Origin: Bacteroidota bacterium
Lineage (GTDB): Bacteria > Bacteroidota > Bacteroidia > Chitinophagales > Chitinophagaceae
Direction: 5' to 3'
DNA: 5,182 nucleotides
Assembly (NCBI GenBank): GCA_023390215.1
Contig: JAEWDG010000065.1
Coordinates: forward strand, 1 to 5,182
Part shown: one piece after another, positions 1 through 5,182 of the stretch
Layout: each line of letters opens with the position of its first letter
How positions within the stretch are numbered: position 1 is the stretch's first letter
Made by a program: the position numbers and the translations under genes
Notes under the pieces: model-generated
What the model saw: only the letters and a program-made list of their open reading frames with translations
Databases searched by the model: none
Told to the model about the DNA's origin: nothing

Positions 1-1123
1 GTGAAATAGTTGTGGCTGTATTTTCTGTTACAGGCACGAGCATGGTTTCAGGTATGGGGTTAGCGTAGTTAACTGCAGGAAATATGGTTTGATTATGCAT
101 TGCCAGCAAACTGATCGCAGCCTCTAGCGAACCCGCAGCGCCTAAAGTATGGCCGGTCAAACATTTTGTTGAATTAAACGGAGGAACACGTTCAAAGATA
201 TTTTTCATGGCAACCGATTCTACCAGGTCATTATTTTCCGTTGCCGTACCATGTGCATTTATATAATCGATTTTTTCTGCAGGAAGTTCCGCTCTTTTCA
301 ATGCTCTTTCCATCGCAAGTTTAGGTCCTCTTCCATCCGGTGAAAGCGATGACGCGTGAAAGGAATCATTTGTATTCGCATAACCCGACAAATAACCGTA
401 GATCTTTTTATCACGCGCATCTTTTTCCCACTCAAGCACCAGGTAAGCGCCGGCTTCACCAAGGTTCAGACCGCACCGTTCTGCATCAAATGGTCTGCAG
501 GGTTCGGCAGAGAGAATATGCAGCGCGTTAAATCCATTGATGGTAAGTTTCGCGAGGCTGTCTGATCCGCCAACTATCGCCCGCCTTGCAATTCCTGCTT
601 TCATCAGCCTTGCTCCGAACATTATCGAATTTGCAGATGAAGAACAGGCAGTGTTGATCGTATTTATTATTCCTTTGGCAGCAAAATATTTTTGAAAAAA
701 AATACCTGTGGCTGCGTAGCTATAGGACGAGATATAAGGTGAAGGAGGATTTTCAGGTTTCGATTCTGCATACATTTCATCCGTTAAACACATGCCACCC
801 ACGGTGTTGGCATTGATGATGGCTGTATCCCGCCCGCTTATCAGCTCATTATCAAGAGAGGCCATGGATGTTGCTTCCAGAAATGCTTTCATGGCGATAA
901 GGGTTGTCCGCGTAATACCCATTTCTTTCAACTTCAGGCATTCCTTAATGTCTTCATTAGCCATTTTAATTTCACCCACAGGTCTGATCTCAGCATAACG
1001 GGTTTGAAAGTTTTCAAGCCGGCCAATGCCTGATCTTCCCTGGTTTAGTGAAACCAGATGTTCATGCACATCGTTACCGATAGCGCTGAACATTCCTATG
1101 CCTGTAACAGCGATACGGTTCAA
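1..1123 (-). CDS. Beta-ketoacyl-ACP synthase, FabF/type II PKS-like (C-terminus beyond window)
   Basis: A condensing enzyme expected to extend an ACP-bound acyl chain by decarboxylative Claisen condensation in the cytoplasm. I translated 374 residues without a stop or frameshift. The N-terminus (NRIAVTGIGMFSAIG) is the usual KAS opening. The nucleophile is Cys160 in NTACSSSAN. His291 lies in NAHGTATENND, and Lys320 and His325 lie in TKCLTGHTLGAAGS, so the Cys-His-His triad is complete and this is an active-type ketosynthase, not a chain-length factor. The family is about 400-415 residues long, so roughly 35 residues are missing, including the Gly/Phe-rich NSFGFGG-type loop. The start is a TTG at 1123-1121: the frame closes at a TAA two codons upstream, and the next ATG (codon 11) would cut into the conserved first strand. 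It begins 6 nt after the ACP gene and is surely cotranscribed with it. The TACSSSAN pattern is closer to aryl-polyene/flexirubin ketosynthases than to housekeeping FabF; that assignment is inference. Confidence 0.93.
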   Translation of the reverse strand, partial: MNRIAVTGIGMFSAIGNDVHEHLVSLNQGRSGIGRLENFQTRYAEIRPVGEIKMANEDIKECLKLKEMGITRTTLIAMKAFLEATSMASLDNELISGRDTAIINANTVGGMCLTDEMYAESKPENPPSPYISSYSYAATGIFFQKYFAAKGIINTINTACSSSANSIMFGARLMKAGIARRAIVGGSDSLAKLTINGFNALHILSAEPCRPFDAERCGLNLGEAGAYLVLEWEKDARDKKIYGYLSGYANTNDSFHASSLSPDGRGPKLAMERALKRAELPAEKIDYINAHGTATENNDLVESVAMKNIFERVPPFNSTKCLTGHTLGAAGSLEAAISLLAMHNQTIFPAVNYANPIPETMLVPVTENTATTIS

Positions 1124-1129
1124 TAGAAA

Positions 1130-1393
1130 TTATTTTGTTCTGTTCTTTTCGATGTAATCGACCATTGTATTAATGTCGACAAGGATCTTTCTTCCCTGTT
1201 TAGGATCTTCGATGGTGATTCCATACTCGCGGTTGAGTAAAACGATCAATTCGATCGAATCAATGGAATCCAGCCCCAGGCCATCACCAAACAAAGGCTG
1301 ATCATCTTTTATATCTTCTGCTTTTACAGATGTAAGATTTAAAAACTTTATAATCTGTTCTTTAAGTTGTTGTTTTAGTTCAGCGGTCTCCAT
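1130..1393 (-). CDS. Acyl carrier protein (phosphopantetheine-binding)
   Basis: A stand-alone 87-residue acyl carrier protein that would hold the growing acyl or polyketide intermediate as a thioester on a 4'-phosphopantetheine arm. The attachment site is Ser43 in GLGLDSIDSIEL, preceded by the acidic DDQPLFGDG stretch typical of helix I-II loops. The C-terminal helix is MVDYIEKN. The site reads DSI instead of the DSL of housekeeping AcpP, and the loop before the last helix is longer than in AcpP (EDPKQGRKILVDINT). Both suit a specialised pathway ACP more than primary fatty-acid synthesis. The start is the ATG at 1393-1391, 6 nt after the permease stop, with an A/T-rich leader and no Shine-Dalgarno sequence. 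The gene lies directly before the ketosynthase, which is probably its partner. An ACP of an aryl-polyene or flexirubin-type cluster is the best guess; the identity as an ACP is secure, the pathway is not. Confidence 0.95.
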   Translation of the reverse strand: METAELKQQLKEQIIKFLNLTSVKAEDIKDDQPLFGDGLGLDSIDSIELIVLLNREYGITIEDPKQGRKILVDINTMVDYIEKNRTK

Positions 1394-1399
1394 ATTAAA

Positions 1400-2680
1400 T
1401 TAAACGAGGTTTTTCTTTTTCAAACCTGCAAAAGAAATGAGTTGTAACAGAATTGTAATAGCCCATAAAGGTAACAGATTTAGCATAATGTCTTTCATCT
1501 TACCGTCTTCGAGAAATACATTGTAGAATCCTTCGAGGGCCCAGTGCAGGGGAGAAATTTTTATTAGGTTTTCGAAAGATGCGGGCATTGCAAAACTGGG
1601 AACCAGTAATCCGCCTAAAGCTGCCAGTAACACTATGGAAACGGCACCTATGCCATTTGCCTGTTCCTGCGTTTGCGCGTACACACCTATGCAAATGGCA
1701 TAGCTTACTGCGCAAACTCCGCAGCTAAGTGTCACCAGAAATAAACCTAACAGGTCGGCAGGCAATCGCAACGCGGGTAAACCCAATTTTGGAAACAGGC
1801 AGATACCGATGAAGAAAATCAGGAAAGCCTGTAAGAGGGTAACCAGTAAATACGTAAGTTGTTTAGAGATGAGCGCGATGCTGTAATTGGTAGGCAGGGT
1901 TTTCAGTCGAAGAAAACTACCGCTGTTTTTTTCTCTTACTACACTGCTGCCCAGAGAAATGACAACAAAGAACATTGCAAAAATGGTCCACGCAGGAATA
2001 TTATGTTGTGTGGCATTGGGTATCGAAGCCCTTCCTGATTTATTAACCGGTATCTCCTCAATCCTGCTTTTATTTTTTAATATTTCCTGGTCAACACTGT
2101 CGGGAAGAGGCGTGTTATTTATACCATAATACAGGCTCTGTAATACGGCACGGGTCTGAACCATTTGCAACGCTGCCTGCAGGGCACCCTGAATAGATTG
2201 CCTGAATGCAGCCTGCATCACTGGATTGTAAAGCATTTTCACAGGAGGCAGGCTATCGGTTTTTTTTGTGCTGTCTGAAGCATCGAGCCCAAAATCCCGG
2301 ATAGCGGAAGCCGCTGTAGCATCTGCTTTTGATTTTAACTTAGTTGAAAAGTCGGCAGGAATTTCTATTGTTACAAGCGCATCATTTTTATCCATCAATG
2401 CATGCAGGGCGGCATCATTTATATTTTTTTCCGCTTTAGTAATGCGAAACATACCGGCTTTTTCAATTCCCTGTTCAAATTCTTTTGCCTGCACTCCGGT
2501 ATCGCGGTTACAGATGAGCAGGTTGATCCTGTTATTGTTTACGAGTTCAAAAGTGCTGTTCTGCGTAGCGGTGATCACAATTGCAAGAATTACCGGCATC
2601 GCAAACATGAAGATCAATCCCACCCGGTCGCGGGTGAGAATGGTTATGTCTTTCCATATCGTTGCCCTTAGTTTATACAT
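1400..2680 (-). CDS. ABC-2 type transporter permease
   Basis: A 426-residue inner-membrane permease that pairs with the ATPase encoded just upstream. Visible membrane segments are near residues 20-38, 228-247, 272-296, 308-333, 343-362 and 398-419. A large soluble, presumably periplasmic domain (about 40-227) sits between the first and second. This one-plus-five arrangement, with a YNP motif (151-153) in the loop, is that of the ABC2_membrane_3 exporter family (DrrB/YhhJ-like drug, lipid or polymer exporters). The segment REKNSGSFLRLKTLP (249-263) after the second helix is the cytoplasmic coupling region usual in ABC-2 permeases. The ATG at 2680 overlaps the ATPase stop in TGATG, so translation is coupled. 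As the only permease visible it would act as a homodimer, unless a second permease lies outside. The substrate is unknown; export of the product of the neighbouring ACP/ketosynthase pathway is inference. Confidence 0.92.
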   Translation of the reverse strand: MYKLRATIWKDITILTRDRVGLIFMFAMPVILAIVITATQNSTFELVNNNRINLLICNRDTGVQAKEFEQGIEKAGMFRITKAEKNINDAALHALMDKNDALVTIEIPADFSTKLKSKADATAASAIRDFGLDASDSTKKTDSLPPVKMLYNPVMQAAFRQSIQGALQAALQMVQTRAVLQSLYYGINNTPLPDSVDQEILKNKSRIEEIPVNKSGRASIPNATQHNIPAWTIFAMFFVVISLGSSVVREKNSGSFLRLKTLPTNYSIALISKQLTYLLVTLLQAFLIFFIGICLFPKLGLPALRLPADLLGLFLVTLSCGVCAVSYAICIGVYAQTQEQANGIGAVSIVLLAALGGLLVPSFAMPASFENLIKISPLHWALEGFYNVFLEDGKMKDIMLNLLPLWAITILLQLISFAGLKKKNLV

Positions 2681-3423
2681 CAGGCATCGCGGAATTTTTT
2701 TCCTGTAAGCTGAAGAAATAAACCTTCCAGGTCTTCATGCTGATGTATTTTCAGCAGGTTATGGAGATGATCGTGCGCAATAATCCTTCCTTCATCAAAC
2801 AAAGCGATGTCATCACAAATCTCTTCTGCTTCGCTAAGCTGATGTGAAGTATAGATCAACGTAGTTCCGTTCAATTTAAGCTGTTCGAGATAAGCAATAA
2901 GCGCCTGGCGGCTATGAATGTCTACACCGACTGTAGGCTCGTCCAGAAACAGGATCTTCGGCTGGTGCATCACGCCGATGGCAAGGTTTACCCTGCGTTT
3001 CATTCCTCCCGAGAAATACTTAAGCTGCCTGTGCATAACATCGCTCAGCCCAAGAATACCGAGCAGATCGATCGCCCTTGATTTCGAAGTTTGTTTATCC
3101 AATCCTGCCCAGGCTCCAAAAAACATCAGGTTTTCAAATGCGTTCAATTCCATGTATAACGAGAAATCCTGTGGAACGAAACCAAAATACTCCCGGATTT
3201 TTTTTGGCTGGCTCTTTAGTTCCTGTCCGAGCATTTTTATCGAGCCCGTTCTGTATTTCAACAAACCCGTCATACAATGTATCAGCGTCGTCTTACCGGC
3301 GCCGTTAGGACCAAAGATGCCAAAGCTGCTTCCTTCCCTGATGTTAAGGTCAAGGCCTGAGAATACGGGAGAAGCCTGGCCGGGATAAGAAAACTGGAGA
3401 TTGCTGATGGCAATTGCATTCAT
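2680..3423 (-). CDS. ABC transporter ATP-binding protein
   Basis: A 247-residue cytoplasmic ATPase subunit of an ABC-2 exporter (CcmA/DrrA type). All motifs are intact: Walker A GPNGAGKTT (38-46), Q-loop Gln85 in GFVPQDFSLY, signature FSGGMKRR (137-144), Walker B ILFLDEPTVGVD with catalytic Glu162, and switch His194 in YTSHQLSEAEEICD. The length is that of a single nucleotide-binding domain with a short C-terminal tail, without the roughly 60-residue extension of DrrA. The ATG at 3423 overlaps the stop of the BtrH-like gene (TAATG), and its own stop overlaps the permease start (TGATG). Equal amounts of the three proteins are therefore likely. Two such ATPases would associate with two copies of the permease encoded next. 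The sequence does not reveal the substrate. Confidence 0.95.
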   Translation of the reverse strand: MNAIAISNLQFSYPGQASPVFSGLDLNIREGSSFGIFGPNGAGKTTLIHCMTGLLKYRTGSIKMLGQELKSQPKKIREYFGFVPQDFSLYMELNAFENLMFFGAWAGLDKQTSKSRAIDLLGILGLSDVMHRQLKYFSGGMKRRVNLAIGVMHQPKILFLDEPTVGVDIHSRQALIAYLEQLKLNGTTLIYTSHQLSEAEEICDDIALFDEGRIIAHDHLHNLLKIHQHEDLEGLFLQLTGKKFRDA

Positions 3424-4436
3424 TATTGCCAGTGTATTTTTTTTAGCTGCTGAAATGCCTGTTTTTCAATTGCCGCGATTTCAATAAGCATATCACCCAT
3501 TACATCATAATCGGCCTGTGATCCGATGCGGCCTTTATAGATTCCTGCAGCCTGAACAGCAGCATTGCGCCACAGATCACCCGCTTTGGTAAAGGACTGG
3601 GATATGTCAATCAATTTTTCATCCGGATGGAATTGATGTGCCTGTTGTAAGAACGCGCCATATATATAACGGAATCCGCCACCGCCCGTGCCGATCTCTT
3701 CCTGCATCCGCACAAGCTGTGCGAGGTATAAGCCTGCGGTTTTGGGACCGAGTTTATCTTTCCATTTCTTGATCTTTTTCCCGATCGTTGCGATACCTGC
3801 CACACCGCCAATACCTCCGGGTATGTGCAGCATATGATTGATATTTCTCCGTACACCTTTTTTGATCGCGTTTCGCATAACCTCATCCGTTATTTGCCTT
3901 GGCTCGGTGGGGTAGTACAATTGCCCCTTCGGAGCAAGCGGACCTTTTGCGAACCGAACACGTTCAAGTTCGTAGTCTGTAAGTGTGGTGATGGTCTCCA
4001 TCACAGGGTCACTTATGAGGTAATGATCCGCATCTTTACCAAACACGATCAGATTGTGCGCGTTGAAATGGAAACGGTATTCTTTTGGAAAATAACTGAG
4101 GTAATAAACACCTACCTGGCAACCAACCGGTTGTCCCTCAGCTAAACAGGAATCGAGATATGCTTTCGCCTTTTCTTTCGATGAAAACTTTTTACGAACC
4201 ACCGGAACACCTAAAGAATCACAGGTGCGTTTAAAAATAAGACCGGGCATGGTACGAAATGCGATCGCAGGTCCCTTATTGACCTTTAAAAATGGAATAT
4301 GCACGAAGAACAACCCCGAACCGATTCCGAAAGCGAGGGGTTCAGTAATATTATGTATTCCAACACCGCGAAGCAGGTTAGTAGTTACCCCATTTTCGCA
4401 ATGCGCAGCCTGAAGATGTGTAAATTCATTTTTCAT
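3423..4436 (-). CDS. BtrH N-terminal domain protein (putative ACP-dependent acyltransferase, C39/papain-like fold)
   Basis: A 337-residue protein that I assign to the BtrH_N plus DUF4872 architecture. BtrH of butirosin biosynthesis transfers a gamma-glutamyl-aminohydroxybutyryl side chain from an ACP to ribostamycin. The N-terminal half shows the papain/C39-like pattern: Cys13 in AAHCENGVTTNLL, His127 in FNAHNLIVFG, and Asp143 in YLISDP, together a plausible Cys-His-Asp triad. The C-terminal half (about 180-337) is mostly helical and carries the glycine-rich GTGGGGFRYIYGAFL stretch at 249-263, which I recall as typical of DUF4872. No signal peptide or membrane helix is evident, so it should act in the cytoplasm. 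The start at 4436 overlaps the previous gene by 11 nt. An ACP in the same operon supports acyl transfer or thioester release as its role, but no aminoglycoside genes are present, so the acceptor is unknown. A peptidase or thioesterase is the main alternative. Confidence 0.82.
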   Translation of the reverse strand: MKNEFTHLQAAHCENGVTTNLLRGVGIHNITEPLAFGIGSGLFFVHIPFLKVNKGPAIAFRTMPGLIFKRTCDSLGVPVVRKKFSSKEKAKAYLDSCLAEGQPVGCQVGVYYLSYFPKEYRFHFNAHNLIVFGKDADHYLISDPVMETITTLTDYELERVRFAKGPLAPKGQLYYPTEPRQITDEVMRNAIKKGVRRNINHMLHIPGGIGGVAGIATIGKKIKKWKDKLGPKTAGLYLAQLVRMQEEIGTGGGGFRYIYGAFLQQAHQFHPDEKLIDISQSFTKAGDLWRNAAVQAAGIYKGRIGSQADYDVMGDMLIEIAAIEKQAFQQLKKIHWQ

Positions 4437-4833
4437 TGATCTTCATCTGTTTTAATGCTTCCACAGATATATTAAATGCTTCTGCATATTTTTTAAGTTT
4501 GCGTTCGGGTAATTTTTTAAATACACCGGGCTTCAGGTGGCGTTTGATGGTCCATTTCCAAAATCCTGTGTATCCCGCCAGGATCGTGAGGTCCATCAGC
4601 CTCAGTTCCATAAAATATAAGATCGGACTCGCCTGACCGGCCAGCACTTTTTCTTTTGCCGCCCGGATTCGTTGATCGATATCTTCCCAGGCAAGGTCAA
4701 GTGCAGTTGATTTTACGTCCCAGCCTGTGCTTAGTTCGGTTGAATATTTACCCTGCTGATCAGTAGCATACACTACCTCACGGGTGAGTTTATTCAGTGC
4801 ACCGTTATCCTGCGGGATCTCATCTTTTTTCAT
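4426..4833 (-). CDS. Conserved-looking protein of unknown function with C-terminal HTH-like segment
   Basis: I do not recognise a named family for this 135-residue protein. It has no signal peptide or membrane helix and is rich in Lys. Residues 17-50 contain an aromatic/polar stretch (REVVYATDQQGKY, then STGWDVK and LAWEDI) that looks like a small structured domain. Residues 50-67 are a charged helix, followed by SPILYFME. Residues 75-130 read like a lambda-repressor-type helix-turn-helix: LTILAGYTG, then WKWTIKRHLKPGVF, then LKKYAEAFNISVEALKQM, which matches the usual ending 'LAKALGVSLEEL'. The basic middle part (KRHLKPGVFKK) could contact nucleic acid or an acidic ACP. The ATG at 4833 is supported by an AAAGGA motif 6 nt upstream, the clearest ribosome binding site in the window. 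The gene lies between the KAS III-like gene and the BtrH-like gene and overlaps the latter by 11 nt, so it is a full operon member. A regulator or a pathway accessory protein are both possible. Confidence 0.8.
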   Translation of the reverse strand: MKKDEIPQDNGALNKLTREVVYATDQQGKYSTELSTGWDVKSTALDLAWEDIDQRIRAAKEKVLAGQASPILYFMELRLMDLTILAGYTGFWKWTIKRHLKPGVFKKLPERKLKKYAEAFNISVEALKQMKINEK

Positions 4834-4839
4834 GTTCGG

Positions 4840-4845
4840 TCCTTT
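4840..4845 (-). promoter_or_regulatory. Ribosome binding site of the 135-residue protein gene
   Basis: On the minus strand the sequence reads AAAGGA followed by CCGAAC and the ATG at 4833, a spacing of 6 nt. The other starts in the window lack such a motif and depend on overlaps or A/T-rich leaders, as is common in Bacteroidota. This start follows the only gap of notable size (37 nt), where coupling to the upstream gene is weakest. The motif therefore supports the chosen ATG. Confidence 0.55.
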
Positions 4846-4870
4846 GCTGAAAGTTAAGCAATCCTTCCAA

Positions 4871-5182
4871 CTACGCTTCCATAACGGTAAGCAAACCGTA
4901 CATATAAGAGAATCGTGAACTTTCCGGAACCAGTAACAAAATTTTATCTCCGGCTTTCAGCTTGCCGCTGTGAAATAATTCATCCACCATAAAATATACC
5001 GAAGCAGCCCCCACGTTTCCAACCCTGGGAAGGTTTACAAACCATTTATCGTAATCAATGGCGGTTCCGTTTGCGATCAGTTGCTGGTAGATCTTATCGC
5101 GGAAAAATTCGCTCGACATATGCGGAAGAAAATAATCCACTTCTGAACTTTTTACATTGTGTTTATTCAGCGCTGCCGAAAG
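4871..5182 (-). CDS. 3-oxoacyl-ACP synthase III-like protein (C-terminal part only)
   Basis: The last 103 residues of a thiolase-fold condensing enzyme of the KAS III group; the frame is open to the right edge, so the N-terminal two thirds, with the catalytic Cys, lie outside. Internal GTG or ATG codons should not be taken as the start, because the residues before them (LSAALNKHNVKSSEVDYFLP) continue the domain. In the visible part, His21 in DYFLPHMSSEFF corresponds to the His of the FabH PHQAN motif, and Asn56 in RVGNVGAASVYFMVDEL to the Asn of the GNTSAAS motif. Two of the three catalytic residues are therefore kept. The tail (KAGDKILLLVPESSRFSYMYGLLTV) follows the FabH fold but replaces the glycine-rich FGGGLTWG segment. 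Such divergence is usual for KAS III paralogues in pigment or polyketide clusters, where they start chains or serve an unusual acyl transfer. It is the first gene of the visible operon, 37 nt before the next one. Confidence 0.85.
   Translation of the reverse strand, partial: LSAALNKHNVKSSEVDYFLPHMSSEFFRDKIYQQLIANGTAIDYDKWFVNLPRVGNVGAASVYFMVDELFHSGKLKAGDKILLLVPESSRFSYMYGLLTVMEA

Noticed and set aside
340..998. Plus-strand open frames at 340-531, 356-565 and 792-998.
   Set aside because: They are antisense to the ketosynthase, which reads through this region without a break and with all catalytic motifs.
1..1123. The ketosynthase as a truncated pseudogene, because it has no ATG start and no stop.
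   Set aside because: It begins at a TTG that matches the family's N-terminus, has no internal stop or frameshift, keeps its Cys-His-His triad and simply runs off the window edge.
1887..3388. Several plus-strand open frames of 76-156 codons (for example 1887-2129, 2268-2708, 2918-3388).
   Set aside because: They lie antisense to the permease and ATPase genes, whose protein motifs are clear. Their products show no family motif and are mirror images of the real coding frames.
695..3444. Runs of eight A or T at 695-702, 2260-2267, 3198-3205 and 3437-3444 as possible phase-variation or slippage sites.
   Set aside because: Each encodes Lys-Lys or Phe-Phe in a frame that stays intact, and such short runs are common in A/T-rich coding DNA. 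Nothing suggests switching.
3423..4436. Reading the BtrH-like protein with the ABC genes as a bacteriocin C39 exporter with leader peptidase.
   Set aside because: The peptidase-like domain is not fused to the transporter, the permease is ABC-2 type and not an ABC half-transporter fusion, and no small double-glycine precursor gene is visible. The ACP and ketosynthases favour an acyl substrate.
4834..4870. A possible promoter in the 37-nt gap: the minus strand has TAACTTTC, close to the Bacteroidota -7 element TAnnTTTG.
   Set aside because: The last base differs, and no TTG lies at the spacing expected for the -33 element. The gap is better read as an intergenic stretch inside the operon.

Overview
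The window is almost entirely coding, and every gene I accept lies on the minus strand. Read in transcription order (right to left), there are seven genes. They are a ketoacyl-ACP synthase III-like protein (C-terminal part only), an unrecognised 135-residue protein, a BtrH-like protein, an ABC ATPase, an ABC-2 permease, an acyl carrier protein, and a ketoacyl-ACP synthase of the FabF/type II polyketide kind (C-terminus cut off by the left edge). The gaps and overlaps are 37 nt, -11 nt, -1 nt (TAATG), -1 nt (TGATG), 6 nt and 6 nt. This is the layout of one tightly coupled operon that enters from the right and leaves on the left. No stretch of more than about 300 bases lacks a gene. I see no RNA gene, mobile element, CRISPR array, terminator or convincing promoter.

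Organism: the moderate G+C, A-rich translation starts mostly without Shine-Dalgarno sequences, Lys/Asn/Ile-rich proteins and the gene set all point to Bacteroidota, probably a Chitinophaga-like or Flavobacterium-like bacterium. This is inferred from style and gene content, not from a marker gene.

Function: a stand-alone ACP, a Cys-His-His condensing enzyme with a TACSSS nucleophile motif and a divergent KAS III resemble the type II polyketide/fatty-acid machinery of aryl-polyene and flexirubin pigment clusters. The ACP would carry the growing acyl chain and the condensing enzymes would start and extend it. The BtrH-like protein has the features of a papain/C39-like acyl transferase and could move or release an acyl group from the ACP. 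The ATPase and permease form a plausible exporter, perhaps for the lipid product. The product itself cannot be read from this window: the ammonia lyase, dehydratase, ketoreductase and DarA/DarB-type genes that would identify a flexirubin locus would lie outside it.

The least explained items are the 135-residue protein, which ends in a helix-turn-helix-like segment, and the BtrH-like protein, which is translationally coupled to the ABC transporter and has no aminoglycoside genes around it.
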